In this document: one piece after another, positions 6,456-16,067 of the stretch | Numbering within the stretch: the first letter of the stretch is position 1 | Layout of the letters: every line of letters begins with the position of its first letter | Assembly: GCF_016919175.1 (NCBI RefSeq) | Contig: NZ_JAFFPU010000012.1 | Location: forward strand, 1-64,000 | DNA length: 64,000 bases | Origin: Leptospira ainlahdjerensis | Lineage (GTDB): Bacteria > Spirochaetota > Leptospiria > Leptospirales > Leptospiraceae | Direction of reading: 5' to 3' | Notes under the pieces: model-generated | The model's database searches: none | What the model was told of the DNA's origin: nothing | The model's input: only the letters and a program-made list of their open reading frames with translations | Position numbers and translations under genes: made by a program

Positions 6456-6647
6456 GTGAGAACAACAGTAGATATCCCAGAAGAATTGTTTTTAGAGGCG
6501 ATGAGATTAACTCGTTTGAAGACTAAGACGGATGTAATTAAGGAAGGGCTTGCTTCTTTAATCAGAAGAGAAAAATTGAAAGATCTGGAGAAATTCAAGG
6601 GATCCGTTCCTCTTGGAATTAATTTAGATGATTTAAGGAAGCCATGA
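6456..6647 (+). CDS. vapB: VapB-family antitoxin
   Basis: The 63-aa VapB protein has a short RHH N-terminus (RTTVDIPEELFLEAMRLT), then KTKTDVIKEGLASLIRREK, and a C-terminal toxin-binding tail FKGSVPLGINLDDLR. The GTG at 6456 is the only suitable start. A possible -35 TTGACG is at 6419-6424, but no convincing -10 at normal spacing is visible. It overlaps the toxin gene by 4 bp (ATGA). It lies after the truncated attC, so its status as a cassette gene is uncertain. Confidence 0.86.
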   Translation: MRTTVDIPEELFLEAMRLTRLKTKTDVIKEGLASLIRREKLKDLEKFKGSVPLGINLDDLRKP

Positions 6648-7030
6648 GCCGTATTCTATTGGACTCATCTGTTTGGATTGAGTATTTTGGGAACAGGAAT
6701 GCTTCAATTTCGTTCAAAGTCGACGAGTTAATTGATGCGGAGAATATTTATACAAACGATCTTATTTTGTCAGAGTTGATTCCTTTTCTAAAATTGCGAA
6801 AACATCCAAAAATAATCGCTTCCTTAAGATTTTTAGAACGGCTCCCATTAGAAATTGATTGGGAACAGATCATTGAGTATCAAAACTCTAACCTCAGAAA
6901 TGGGATTAACAAAGTTGCGATTCCTGATTTGATCGTTGCTCAGAATGTAGTTCAAAATAGGGCGATGCTCTTTACGCTAAATAAGAACTTGAAACTTATG
7001 AGCAAGAACATTCAACTAAAAGTATATTGA
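6644..7030 (+). CDS. vapC: VapC-family PIN toxin, last acidic residues replaced
   Basis: The 128-aa PIN-domain protein shows D7 in ILLDSSVWIEYF, E44 in DLILSELIPF and D95 in AIPDLIVAQ. The position that normally carries the fourth acidic residue (TxDxDF) reads TLNKNLKLM, with N113 and N115. This may weaken metal binding and nuclease activity. Otherwise length and layout are normal for VapC, and the overlap with vapB (ATGA, 6644-6647) indicates a coupled operon. Confidence 0.87.
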   Translation: MSRILLDSSVWIEYFGNRNASISFKVDELIDAENIYTNDLILSELIPFLKLRKHPKIIASLRFLERLPLEIDWEQIIEYQNSNLRNGINKVAIPDLIVAQNVVQNRAMLFTLNKNLKLMSKNIQLKVY

Positions 7031-8063
7031 CTTATCGACATTACGTTAACTCCAGAAATCCATTTCTTGAAACTAAAAATCATTCTTCGGAGAAGGAATG
7101 GAAAGATGGGAGTCGAACGAACCGATCAATTCTGCAAGAATCAATGAAATACAAAAAGAAATTTGGAATTCTCTACTTTGAACAAGGAGATATTAGAATT
7201 TTTAAATCCTGAAAAAACCTCCGAAAGAATGCCAGAGAATTCGTTTAACTTCATCTTTTTTCCACAAACGGTTTCGTATAATGTTAAGTCTGGGGTTCTT
7301 ATAAGTCTTCTCCGAACACGAAGGCGTTTTAAACCTCAGTAAACATTCTTCTTTCAATTCTCCAATCCGTCGTTGTATCTTTAGCCAGAATTCATCTTCG
7401 AAATCCAAACTCCCTGAACTTCTGACCGAGAGATTGGCGCTTCCATACACGTGCAAATCCGGTCTTCACCTGCTTGGGATCTCATATTTTTTCCGAAACT
7501 TCTCCGTTTCAAAGGCAGGAGCTACCGAACGAACTACAGGTGAATCACTTTTTTGCAGAGGATCTAAAAAAGAAAAAATTCACCCTCTGTTTTACAAGAC
7601 TCAAATCGATCTCGTAAATAAGTGTAAGGATCGAACTTGAGACCTTTGCATTTTAAAATGAAGAATAAAATCCAAAGCGCCTGCGGTTATCATTTGCGGA
7701 CAAACCGAGAAAAGCCGGTTCTCTCTTACGATTCGAAAGGGTGAATCTCATTCTCAACGAAGTTCGTTTCAAGTTGCAACAGGAGAGAATCCGAAAAGAT
7801 CGGAACTTTTTTCCCTGGACCGGAAAGAATCACCAAGGCCCTTTTCCAGTCGAAATTTGAATTAACTTTCATTCTATGTTTGTACATCCAAGAACGAGCC
7901 TAGTCAACGATACAGTTTACTTTGTTAACCCGGCTGGCCTCCGAACACCTTTTCTTCCCGGACGAAAAACTCCTAAAAAAAAATTCCAGAGACAGGACAA
8001 TCAATCTCTGCCTGGACGGTGGAAATTACTCGACGTCTCCTATTTGTCCGAAAAAGGTTAATT
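7031..8063. other. 1.03-kb stretch without a recognisable gene
   Basis: Between the last toxin gene and ilvD I find only short open frames with no recognisable family or ribosome-binding site. No attC box pair was found. It may be decayed cargo or the old right boundary of the cassette array. The last 30 bp carry the ilvD ribosome-binding region (GAAAAAGG near 8050). Confidence 0.5.
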
Positions 8064-9920
8064 ATGCCTCAGTATAGATCCCGTACCTCCACACATGGAC
8101 GCAATATGGCCGGCGCAAGAGCCCTTTGGCGCGCGACCGGCATGAAAGATAATGATTTTGGAAAACCGATCATCGCCATCGCCAACTCTTTCACCCAGTT
8201 TGTTCCCGGTCACGTACATCTAAAAGACTTGGGTCAACTGGTTGCCCGCGAAATTGAAAGAGCGGGGGGAGTGGCAAAAGAATTCAATACCATCGCCGTA
8301 GACGACGGCATCGCGATGGGTCACAGCGGAATGTTATATTCTCTTCCTAGCCGGGATCTAATTGCTGACTCCGTGGAATATATGGTAAACGCGCATACGG
8401 CCGATGCGTTAGTCTGCATCTCAAATTGCGATAAAATCACTCCGGGGATGCTGATGGCAGCTCTCCGCTTGAATGTCCCGACCGTCTTCGTTTCCGGCGG
8501 TCCGATGGAAGCCGGAAAAGTGACTTGGGAAGGAGAAGTTCGCAAACTCGATCTGATAGACGCGATGGTGGAAGCGGGGAATCCGAATGTCTCTGACGAA
8601 AAAGTAGCCGAGCTCGAACGTTCCGCTTGTCCTACCTGCGGTTCCTGTTCCGGAATGTTTACCGCAAATTCTATGAATTGCCTAACGGAGGCTTTGGGTC
8701 TTTCGCTTCCGGGTAACGGTTCCACTCTTGCCACTCATTCCGACAGAAGACAATTATTTCTTACCGCAGGCAACCTGATCGTCGAACTTGCGAAACGATA
8801 CTATGAGCAAAATGACGAATCGGTTCTTCCCAGAAACATTGCAAGTTACGAGGCATTCCAAAATGCGATGAGTCTAGACGTCGCCATGGGAGGATCCACA
8901 AACACGGTTCTTCACATCCTTGCGGCCGCAAACGAAGCTGGTATTCATTTTAAGATGGAAGATATCGATAAAATTTCCAGAAGAACCCCCTGCATTTGTA
9001 AGGTTGCCCCCGCGAGTCAGAAATATCACATGGAAGACGTACATAGAGCGGGTGGAGTCATCGGAATTCTTGCAGAATTGGATCGAGTCGGTCTGATCAA
9101 TCGAGACGTTCCTACGGTTCATTCTCCTACATTAGGAAAAGCTTTAGAAGAATGGGACATCGTTCGTCAGGCTTCCGGGTCCAAGGCTTTCGCTCTATTC
9201 TCCGCGGCTCCGGGAGGAATTCCCACCACGGAAGCGTTCTCCCAATCCAAACGTTGGCCGGAGCTCGACTTAGATCGAGTCAACGGTTGTATCCGCGAAG
9301 TGGAACACGCGTATTCTAAAGAAGGTGGACTCGCTGTTCTTTATGGAAATATCGCTCCCGAAGGTTGTATCGTCAAAACCGCCGGGGTGGACGAATCGAT
9401 CTGGAAGTTCAGAGGAAGAGCCCGCGTCATGGAAAGTCAGGAAGAGGCAGTCTCCAAAATTTTAGGAAACGAAGTTGTGGAAGGTGATATTGTCGTAATC
9501 CGCTTTGAAGGTCCCAAAGGCGGTCCGGGGATGCAAGAAATGTTGTATCCTACCACGTATTTAAAATCCAAAGGTTTAGGAAAAGCTTGTGCTCTTCTTA
9601 CCGACGGAAGATTCTCCGGAGGAACTTCCGGGCTTTCGATCGGCCATGTTTCTCCGGAAGCCGCCGAAGGCGGGGCAATCGGCCTTGTGGAAGAAGGAGA
9701 CACGATCGAAATCGACATTCCCGATCGATCCATTCATCTTAGAATCTCCGACGCCGATCTTGCAAAACGCAGAGAAGTGATGGAAGCCAAAGGTAAAAAC
9801 GCTTGGAAACCGCAATCTCGGAAGAGAGTCGTTTCACCCGCGCTCCGCGCGTATGCTGCGATGACAACTTCCGCGCATACGGGTGCGGTGAGAGACGTAA
9901 GTCAGGTAGAACCTAAGTAA
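8064..9920 (+). CDS. ilvD: Dihydroxy-acid dehydratase
   Basis: The 618-aa enzyme of valine/isoleucine synthesis dehydrates 2,3-dihydroxy-3-methyl acids to 2-oxo acids. The start [19 protein letters not shown] at 8064 gives the family's usual length and N-terminus. An in-frame ATG 45 bp upstream is not conserved in the family. The Fe-S cluster cysteines are C122 in SNCDKITPG and C195 in CPTCGSCSG. Further signatures are [13 protein letters not shown] and the C-terminal [12 protein letters not shown] and GHVSPEA. The gene stands alone, not with other ilv genes. Confidence 0.97.
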   Translation: MPQYRSRTSTHGRNMAGARALWRATGMKDNDFGKPIIAIANSFTQFVPGHVHLKDLGQLVAREIERAGGVAKEFNTIAVDDGIAMGHSGMLYSLPSRDLIADSVEYMVNAHTADALVCISNCDKITPGMLMAALRLNVPTVFVSGGPMEAGKVTWEGEVRKLDLIDAMVEAGNPNVSDEKVAELERSACPTCGSCSGMFTANSMNCLTEALGLSLPGNGSTLATHSDRRQLFLTAGNLIVELAKRYYEQNDESVLPRNIASYEAFQNAMSLDVAMGGSTNTVLHILAAANEAGIHFKMEDIDKISRRTPCICKVAPASQKYHMEDVHRAGGVIGILAELDRVGLINRDVPTVHSPTLGKALEEWDIVRQASGSKAFALFSAAPGGIPTTEAFSQSKRWPELDLDRVNGCIREVEHAYSKEGGLAVLYGNIAPEGCIVKTAGVDESIWKFRGRARVMESQEEAVSKILGNEVVEGDIVVIRFEGPKGGPGMQEMLYPTTYLKSKGLGKACALLTDGRFSGGTSGLSIGHVSPEAAEGGAIGLVEEGDTIEIDIPDRSIHLRISDADLAKRREVMEAKGKNAWKPQSRKRVVSPALRAYAAMTTSAHTGAVRDVSQVEPK

Positions 9921-9971
9921 AAAACACCGAGGAACGACCTTCACTTCTTTCGTAAGGTTCGCTTTGCAGAT

Positions 9972-10547
9972 TCAGACCCTGAGGGAACCACGGAACGCCC
10001 TTACCGCGTAATAGGAAGGAGCGCCGTTGTGATACACAAAAACTTTGCCGTATCTGCGGTCTGCAAAGAGCGCTCCGCCGAGCTTTCGTATATCCGATGG
10101 AGTTTTGATCCAACTTGATGTTTTCTGATCAAAACTCCCGAGTTTTTGTAGCTCTCTGTATTCTTCTTCCGTTAAAAGTTCGATCCCCATCTCAGCCGCC
10201 ATCTCGACCGCGCTATTTTCCGGTTTATGTTCTTTTCTGGATTCGAGACCTTCTTGATCGTAACAAACACTTCTTCGACCTTTGGGGCTTTCCTCCGAAC
10301 AGTCATAAAAAACGTATTCGCCTGTCTTTTTATCTTGAGCGACCACATCCGGTTCTCCTCCGGTCCTTTCCATTTCCTGGAGGGACCATAGTTTTTCGGA
10401 ATTCGCTTCCAACCTCGCTTTTACTTTGATCCACTCCAAATCCTTATGGCGTTTCCTGTTTTTCTCAAAACGGACTTTCAGGATTTCAAGCAACGCTTCG
10501 CGTTGTTCCGTTGGCAATTCTTTCCGATTTCGATGGGCTTTGTTCAT
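9972..10547 (-). CDS. DUF4256 family protein
   Basis: The 191-aa protein resembles the DUF4256 family. Recognisable parts are LEWIKVKARLEANSEKLWSL, MERTGGEPDVV, GEYVFYDCSEESPKGRRS, CYDQEGLESRKEHKP, and a C-terminal GGALFADRRYGKVFVYHNGAPSYY. The function is unknown. It is soluble, with no signal peptide or membrane segment. It converges on ilvD with about 50 bp between the stops. Confidence 0.85.
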   Translation of the reverse strand: MNKAHRNRKELPTEQREALLEILKVRFEKNRKRHKDLEWIKVKARLEANSEKLWSLQEMERTGGEPDVVAQDKKTGEYVFYDCSEESPKGRRSVCYDQEGLESRKEHKPENSAVEMAAEMGIELLTEEEYRELQKLGSFDQKTSSWIKTPSDIRKLGGALFADRRYGKVFVYHNGAPSYYAVRAFRGSLRV

Positions 10548-10855
10548 AGTGGAATAGGATCTCTCTCAGTTGCGGAAACTTGTCAAGCGTATCCGGATCG
10601 GGATTCTGCTTCGAGCTTTCGATACGATCCGTTGGGAGGGACCGTTCCGATAACTTCCTCTTAAGAATGCTTCGCTCCATTGCAGTGCCTTAAAAACGTT
10701 ATCGTTCTCGTCGCCATCCCAACATTCTCTCCGAAAACTTGTATCGTCTCATCGTTGTATTCGGGTCTGGTGATTGAGACAAAGAACGTTTTTGCGGATG
10801 GAATTTTAAAAATTTTCCGGAATCCATCGACGGGATACCGCAATGACTCTTTTTC
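10548..10855. other. About 300 bp intergenic, no gene seen
   Basis: Only short open frames on both strands, none with a family resemblance or a ribosome-binding site. It must contain the promoter of the DUF4256 gene and the 3' end of the AHSA1 transcript. Confidence 0.4.
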
Positions 10856-11338
10856 CTATTTTAAGGTTTCTAGATATTTGCTCAGATTTTCGACGTGTTG
10901 TTTACCGCCTTCGATCGCGCCGTATTTTTTATTCACTCTTTCCAGTTCTTCTTTGCTCGGGAAAATTTGTTCCATGGTTAAGTTTGTTCCTTCCCCGGCT
11001 TCTTCAAAGATGATTTTCGTTTGAAAGTCTACGTCTTCGGTTCCTTCGCCGTCACCAAGATGTTTGTAAAAGATGAGACGAGGCTTCTGGATGTCTATGA
11101 ATTGAATTCTGTTTTTGTAGTCATGTCCGTCCGGACCGTGCATGATAAAATCCCAGATTCCACCGTTTGTAAAATCCAAACTGTGACTCGTCAGAGTAAA
11201 ACCGTCAGGTCCCCACCATTCCGAAAGATGCTCTTGAGACGACCAGGCTTCAAAAAGAAGATCAATCGATACATCGAAGTATTTTTTATAGATGACCTTG
11301 TTGCCATCGATGATTGTTTCCAAGTTATTTTTTATCAC
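10856..11338 (-). CDS. SRPBCC/AHSA1 domain protein
   Basis: The 160-aa START-like fold protein of the AHSA1 group begins with [31 protein letters not shown] (about 13-43), then [13 protein letters not shown], and ends in a long helix with [14 protein letters not shown]. Such proteins bind small hydrophobic ligands. The ligand is not predictable here. The gene overlaps the upstream ArsR gene by 14 bp, forming a two-gene operon seen in many bacteria. It is not a chaperone cofactor despite the AHSA1 name. Confidence 0.9.
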   Translation of the reverse strand: MIKNNLETIIDGNKVIYKKYFDVSIDLLFEAWSSQEHLSEWWGPDGFTLTSHSLDFTNGGIWDFIMHGPDGHDYKNRIQFIDIQKPRLIFYKHLGDGEGTEDVDFQTKIIFEEAGEGTNLTMEQIFPSKEELERVNKKYGAIEGGKQHVENLSKYLETLK

Positions 11339-11654
11339 GAGATTTCTCCTTTTTAATTTTTAGAACATATTTCTCCAGTTTATCCAAACGTTTCGCCCAC
11401 AGATCCCGAATATCCCGCAACCAATCTTCCATTTCCTCGATCCCCGAATCATTCAGTTTGTAGATACGTTTTTGAGCCTCTTTCTTCATAGAAAGAACTT
11501 TCGCCTCTTTTAGCACTTTTAAGTGTTGCGAAATGGCGGGAGGACTCATACGAAAATTTTGGCTTATCTCGGTCGACGTAAGTTCTCCGTTTTTGGCCAC
11601 CAGCCTTACGATTTCCCTTCTCGTGTCGTCTGCAAGAGCGGCAAATGCGTTCAT
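11325..11654 (-). CDS. ArsR-family repressor of the AHSA1 gene
   Basis: The 109-aa winged-helix protein reads [54 protein letters not shown] in pieces: helix 1 [15 protein letters not shown], the recognition helix [12 protein letters not shown] (about 37-48), and the wing region [12 protein letters not shown]. The C-terminus has the [14 protein letters not shown] helix typical of ArsR partners of AHSA1 proteins. No metal-binding Cys pair is present, so it is unlikely to sense metals. Confidence 0.92.
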   Translation of the reverse strand: MNAFAALADDTRREIVRLVAKNGELTSTEISQNFRMSPPAISQHLKVLKEAKVLSMKKEAQKRIYKLNDSGIEEMEDWLRDIRDLWAKRLDKLEKYVLKIKKEKSRDKK

Positions 11655-11659
11655 GCTTT

Positions 11660-11697
11660 ATATTTAAGAAATAACTTAATTAAGTCAATACTTAAAT
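11660..11697 (-). promoter_or_regulatory. Promoter and palindromic operator of the ArsR-AHSA1 operon
   Basis: On the minus strand the -35 is TTGACT (11683-11688), the spacer is 17 bp, and the -10 is AAATAT (11660-11665). The ATG begins at 11654, 5 nt after the -10, so the transcript is probably leaderless. An imperfect 36-bp palindrome (11662-11697) centred on CTTAATTAAG, with outer arms ATTTAAG and CTTAAAT, covers the promoter and is the obvious repressor site. Confidence 0.7.
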
Positions 11698-12505
11698 AAA
11701 GAGAAAAACAAAATTCTCATAGAATTTTGATAGGTTTTCAAGAAAAATCCCGTGGGAAAAACCTAATCTTTTTTAACATGACCCTCCCATACGCTGCCTG
11801 GATCTTCAGAAGAACCTGTCGGAACTACGACGCCCTTCCGTGAAAGTCGCGCGCCCCGCCCAAATTTCGGGTGGAGGGGTGGGTGGCGGGAAAAACCACT
11901 GCGGACTTTCCTATATCACAAAATTCTAATTTTCCAAGCGCAAATTCCCGTGTAGGAACTCACACAAAATCTTTTATAGCAGAACCATTCCTGTTTCCGT
12001 TTTGTTACAACTTGCGGGCAAGGTTATGCTTTTTAAGGGAGATTCCGAGATTTTTGAAAATCGGGAATACAAATTCATTCCCGAAAAAAAGCTTTGAAAT
12101 CCGAATCGGAAAAATGAGAGAAGTAGAATCCGCTTTCCCGCCTAATAACAAATATTGATCGTGTCCTTCGTCTTTTGGGAGAATCGGAGTGGATTCTAAA
12201 TCCCTGAGAAAGTCCGAGTTTGTTTGAACGATGGAGAAAAATTTCCTATCTAAAAAAGGCGGCGACAATCAAAGACAACGTGCGATCAAGGAACTCAAGC
12301 CGTCCGAAGGGAATAGACCGAGTCGGAATCGTCAAAATCATAAATTTTAGAATTCAGTTGCACACGGAGATTCCATTCCGTAAATAGGTATTGCCCAAAG
12401 ACAAGATCTCACTTCGGAACTCAGTGTAGGGTTTGAAAAATCAAAACGACTCGACCTCGTGATATTTTTGAGCTGCGGAGAAAATAGGATTTCAGTGAAT
12501 TCAAA
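11698..12505. other. About 800 bp intergenic with dispersed repeat copy A
   Basis: No gene is recognised. The stretch contains one copy of the 150-bp dispersed element (11812-11965). The remainder (11970-12505) has only short open frames without family resemblance. Confidence 0.5.
11812..11965 (-). repeat. Dispersed 150-bp element, copy A
   Basis: Read on the minus strand this matches copies at 23501-23663 and 43537-43690. In order they share a GTAGGA-type short palindrome, AGAATTTTGTGATA-like AT-rich DNA, a CCACCCACCCCTCCACCC tract, a CCACCCGAAA hairpin, GCGCGACTTT, and GTCGTAGTTCCGACAG. The shared order over about 150 bp shows a common origin. Confidence 0.8.
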
Positions 12506-13105
12506 ATGAAACAAATGAATCCAAAGGTGAATTTTTATTTTGACAAAGCCGAGAAGTGGCAAAAAGAATTGGAGAAGTTGAGAGCGATCGTTCTAGATTC
12601 TAAACTAACCGAAGAATTAAAATGGGGCTCGCCTTGCTATACATTCGAAGAAAATAATATAGTTCTCATACACGTATTCAAAGAATATTGTGCGCTTCTT
12701 TTTTTCAAAGGCGCATTGTTAAAGGATCCGGAAGGGATTCTTATACAACAAACAAAAAATACACAAGCCGCGAGGCAGATTCGGTTCACCGATGTCCGCG
12801 AAATCGTAAAAATGAAATCGATCTTAAAGACCTATATTCGGCAAGCGATTGAAATAGAAAAAGCGGGATTAGAAGTTAAGTTTAAAAAAACTCAAGAATT
12901 CGATATTCCTGATGAATTCAAACGTAAATTGGAGGAACTCCCCGAACTAAAAACCGCCTTTGAGCGTTTGACGCCGGGAAGACAAAGGGCTTACATTCTT
13001 CATTTTTCCGCACCCAAACAGTCCAAAACCCGCGAGGCACGGGTGGAAAAATGTATGGAACAGATTATAGGCGGGTTAGGTTTGAATGATCTTCGAAGGC
13101 GATAG
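12506..13105 (+). CDS. YdeI/DUF1801-like protein
   Basis: The 199-aa protein resembles the YdeI/OmpD-associated, DUF1801-containing family. It has WQKELEKLRAIVLDSKLTEELKWGSPCYTF at about 19-48, LIHVFKEYCALLFFKGALLKDP at about 53-74, and the C-terminal PGRQRAYILHFSAPKQSKTREARVEKC, whose arginine-rich helix is typical of YdeI. The fold is known from DUF1801 structures. The biochemical role is unsettled. Confidence 0.85.
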   Translation: MKQMNPKVNFYFDKAEKWQKELEKLRAIVLDSKLTEELKWGSPCYTFEENNIVLIHVFKEYCALLFFKGALLKDPEGILIQQTKNTQAARQIRFTDVREIVKMKSILKTYIRQAIEIEKAGLEVKFKKTQEFDIPDEFKRKLEELPELKTAFERLTPGRQRAYILHFSAPKQSKTREARVEKCMEQIIGGLGLNDLRRR

Positions 13106-13255
13106 AAAAAATCAACTCCTACAGGTTGAAAAACGACTAAAAATGGCAAGGAGTTCGGAAAAAAAATTCGCATAACGTTCCTATTGGATCGTTTTTCCCG
13201 TTCTCTTTTGAATGTGAACCTTTTCTAAAAAACCATCCGAGTCGATTTTCAAAGT

Positions 13256-13684
13256 ATGCATTCACATATTACGGTAATCATTCCCAATTTTACGAATAAC
13301 ATTTACGCGGAGCTGAAACGGATCATCGAGCCGCATCGCCTTGACGACGATGATATCAAGTCGATTCGTTCCCGCCATTTCGATGCTTGGTATTTCCCTT
13401 CCGATCCTCTTATCGACCAAGAGCTAAAAACGAACTATCCAAAAGATCATGAGGAAATTCTTAATCATTCTTGTTACGTCAGAAACTTACCTGAAATTTA
13501 TCATACTTCCGGAGTGATTCTTCCCAACGGTTCCTGGATCGATCTTCAAGACTTCGGGTGGCGTCTGCTCCACGAACCCTCGCAAAAAAACGAATCTGCA
13601 TGGAAACAATGGTTAAAAAAGTTTCAACAGCTGATCGACGTTCATAAAGAACAGATCTGCACACAAATCATCGTTCATAGTTGA
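13256..13684 (+). CDS. Hypothetical protein
   Basis: A 142-aa soluble protein that I do not recognise. It has HITVIIPNFTNNIYAELKRIIEPH at the start, a central WYFPSDPLIDQEL segment, and ILPNGSWIDLQDFGWRLLHEPS near the end. The strong codon structure and the ATG at 13256 support a real gene. It may be co-transcribed with the upstream YdeI-like gene, 150 bp away. Confidence 0.65.
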   Translation: MHSHITVIIPNFTNNIYAELKRIIEPHRLDDDDIKSIRSRHFDAWYFPSDPLIDQELKTNYPKDHEEILNHSCYVRNLPEIYHTSGVILPNGSWIDLQDFGWRLLHEPSQKNESAWKQWLKKFQQLIDVHKEQICTQIIVHS

Positions 13685-13812
13685 AGCCCGTGATGAAAAA
13701 ACCATTCTCTCCACGAGTCGAAACGGTCATTTAAAAAAAGAAGGATTAGCGTGATGATCGATAGGACGGAGTTTTACGCATGGAAGAGAATCCGACCATG
13801 CGTCTTTGAGCT

Positions 13813-14283
13813 CTAATTCAAATCGTCAATTTTCAAATCGTCCGGAGCAGGTCGGCCATGCCCGACCTCAACTAGGTCTTTTAGACTGAGTAAGAACGTC
13901 GCCCATTTCATACTACAGTGAGCCGTGAACTCGCTTTCCTGTTTCCAATCCTGATGCCGAAAATAAAGAATCGTCAGTCCTTCTCCATCCGGAGCTTTAC
14001 CCGCATTCCATTTAAAGTCGATCCGAGAACCGATCCAGTCGTCCGGTCCGGAAGTGCATTCCCAAAGAACTCTTTGTGGAGCGACATCTTTCACTTTCAT
14101 TTCCATGTTCGCCTTGTGTCCGAATCCGAAACGAATCGATTCTCCCAAACCGGAAACTCCTCCGGAAAACGGTCCTTCGACTTCTCTGGTCCACCATCCG
14201 GCAAGGCCGGCTTGTGTCGTTAGAGCCCGGAGCACTTCTTCCGCTCCGGAACGTATTCCAATTTTGTGATAGATTCCGTTCAT
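13813..14283 (-). CDS. SRPBCC/AHSA1 domain protein
   Basis: A protein of about 156 aa with GIYHKIGIRSGAEEVLRALT, GLAGWWTREVEGPF, then MEMKVKDVAPQRVLWECTSGPDDWIGSRIDF and FRHQDWKQESEF, ending CSMKWATFLLSLKDLVE. I prefer the ATG at 14283 (MNGIYHK) because AGGAAGGAT lies 6 nt upstream. An ATG 18 bp further up lacks such a site. It lies downstream of a second AHSA1 gene and an ArsR gene in the same direction, so all three probably form one operon. Confidence 0.88.
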   Translation of the reverse strand: MNGIYHKIGIRSGAEEVLRALTTQAGLAGWWTREVEGPFSGGVSGLGESIRFGFGHKANMEMKVKDVAPQRVLWECTSGPDDWIGSRIDFKWNAGKAPDGEGLTILYFRHQDWKQESEFTAHCSMKWATFLLSLKDLVEVGHGRPAPDDLKIDDLN

Positions 14284-14344
14284 ATTTTTATCCTTCCTCA
14301 TTCCTTTAATTTTTCTTTCCGGCTTTGCCGATAAAAAATTCGTT

Positions 14345-14815
14345 TTAAACTTTCTCGTTCAACCATTCCGAATAGGCGTCGAGAATATGGGTCCAGCCGT
14401 AAGTGTGGGATTTGATTTCCGCTTCGTTTGCGAGGCGCTCGTGAATCAAAGTTACGAGTGTCTGCGGTTTTTGAAGCACGCCATTCGGACCTTCCACAGT
14501 CGTTTCCGGCAATGCGGTAAAAGTGATAGTAACCAGAGTGTCACGGCCTCCGGTCGCATGAGAACGCCAAGTGAAGACCAACTTGTTCGGCTCTTCGATG
14601 GTTTTGTATTCTCCTTCGTGCGGGAGATTTGTTCCGTTGAGGGCCATATCGATTCGAAATTTTCCCCCGGGACGAGGATCGATAGTGACCGATTCTACGA
14701 TCGGATCCCCGCTTAAAAACCAGCGGGTAAAATTTTCAGCGTCGAGCCAGGCGCGAAACAATCTGGTTCGATCCGCGTTAATTTTTTTTTCTATTTTTAG
14801 GACGGGTCCGTTCAT
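14345..14815 (-). CDS. SRPBCC/AHSA1 domain protein
   Basis: The 156-aa protein has LKIEKKINADRTRLFRAWLDAENFTRWFL at the start, then PGGKFRIDM, EPNKLVFTWRSHATGGRDTLVTITF, and a C-terminal helix HTYGWTHILDAYSEWL. It is the typical AHSA1 protein encoded after ArsR regulators. It overlaps the repressor gene by 38 bp and lies 61 bp ahead of a third member of the operon. Confidence 0.9.
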   Translation of the reverse strand: MNGPVLKIEKKINADRTRLFRAWLDAENFTRWFLSGDPIVESVTIDPRPGGKFRIDMALNGTNLPHEGEYKTIEEPNKLVFTWRSHATGGRDTLVTITFTALPETTVEGPNGVLQKPQTLVTLIHERLANEAEIKSHTYGWTHILDAYSEWLNEKV

Positions 14816-15164
14816 TCTTTTGATCCTCTTCTTCTATAAATGTTTCGAGTCGGTCGAGTTTGTGAGTCCAAAACTCCTGATGGTAGGTAAGCCATGCGAA
14901 AGCTTCGGAGATAGTTTTGTTTTGCAACTCGAGCCTGAAACTTCTTCCGTCCTCCGGCGCTTTTACCTTGCGAACGAGCCCGGCCGCGTTCAAAACATCG
15001 ATATGTTTGGCGACTCCGGCGAATGACATGGAAAACGGCTCCGCCAGCTCTGAAATCGTAAGCGAGCGTTCTCGTAAACGTTCCAGCATCTGCCGTCTCG
15101 AGTGATCCGCAAGCGCAGAGAACACCCGATCTAACTTCTCTTCGTTTTCAATTAATTCAACCAT
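14778..15164 (-). CDS. ArsR-family repressor
   Basis: A protein of about 128 aa with a winged-helix domain: DRVFSALADHSRRQMLERLRERSLTISELAEPFSMSFAGVAKHIDVLNAAGLV in pieces, with recognition helix SFAGVAKHIDVL. The C-terminal HQEFWTHKLDRLETFIEE is the hallmark of ArsR proteins paired with AHSA1. I take the ATG at 15164 (MVELIENEEK). A 14-bp palindrome, CAACCA and TGGTTG (15160-15173), surrounds it and could be the autoregulatory site. Confidence 0.9.
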   Translation of the reverse strand: MVELIENEEKLDRVFSALADHSRRQMLERLRERSLTISELAEPFSMSFAGVAKHIDVLNAAGLVRKVKAPEDGRSFRLELQNKTISEAFAWLTYHQEFWTHKLDRLETFIEEEDQKNERTRPKNRKKN

Positions 15165-15176
15165 CTGGTTGAGCAA

Positions 15177-15584
15177 ATGAGATTATCAGAATTTGTCAAA
15201 TATTAAACCGTTTTGTTGAATACTTTTTGGAAGTTTTAGCCTCGATCTCGACTTCGAGGTTCTATGTCCTTTCAGAATCAGCGGCCGGATGGATTCTAAA
15301 GAATCCGTAAAATCTCGAAAAGTGTAGGAACTGCTACAAAGATTAAACTACAGAAATGCCGGATTCTTAGGAGCTTCTACAATGAATTCAATTTCTAAAT
15401 TGCGTTTGAACCAATTCATCGAACTTTCGAGACAAGCTCGAAATCCCGATCTTGGATGAGAAGGAAAAGAATCGAAAAAGCGGACCTTTCTCGAAATCGA
15501 AGGAGGATCTATTTTTTTTTGGAAGATTGGGATTCTTCTGAATTCAATCTTGAAATCGATTGAAGGAGAAGAATTCTAAACTGA
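15177..15584. other. About 400 bp intergenic with one short palindrome
   Basis: No gene seen. It holds a TGTAGGAACTGCTACA copy of the short dispersed palindrome at 15323-15338 and should contain the promoters for the divergent ArsR and GyrI-like genes. Confidence 0.5.
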
Positions 15585-16067
15585 ATGCAATTTCGTATCG
15601 AAACCTTAACCGAAAAAAAACTTCTCGGAATGAGAATTCTTTTGTCCCTTTCCGAAAATAAGACCCGAGAACTTTGGAAGAGTTTTATAACAAGAAAGGG
15701 CGAAATTCGGAATCGAATCGGGACCGAATTCTATTCGATGCAAATCTACGATGATTCTTATTTTAATAATTTTAATCCGAATACAAAATTTGAAAAATGG
15801 GCGAGTGTGGAAGTCCCCGATTTTGATCACGTTCCAAAGGATATGGAGACCACCATTCTTCCCGCCGGTCTTTATGCGGTCTTTTTCTACAAAGGTTCTT
15901 CCGCAGAGGCGCCGAAAATCTTTCAGTATATTTTTGGGACTTGGCTACCTGAATCGGATTTTTCCTTGGACAACAGACCTCACTTTGAGGTGTTAGGAAA
16001 TCAATACCACAATGACGATCCGAATTCGGAAGAAGAGATCTGGATCCCGATTCGGTTGAAATCTTAG
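15585..16067 (+). CDS. GyrI-like small-molecule-binding protein
   Basis: The 160-aa protein has a GyrI-like/AraC effector-binding fold: FRIETLTEKKLLGMRILLS at the start, LWKSFITRKGEIRNRIGTEFYSMQIYDD in the middle, then ILPAGLYAVFFYKGSS, YIFGTWLPES, and PHFEVLGNQYHNDDPNSEEEIWIPI. The last motif is the signature acidic ending of the family. It lacks an HTH, so it is a stand-alone effector-binding protein. The ligand is unknown. Confidence 0.88.
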   Translation: MQFRIETLTEKKLLGMRILLSLSENKTRELWKSFITRKGEIRNRIGTEFYSMQIYDDSYFNNFNPNTKFEKWASVEVPDFDHVPKDMETTILPAGLYAVFFYKGSSAEAPKIFQYIFGTWLPESDFSLDNRPHFEVLGNQYHNDDPNSEEEIWIPIRLKS

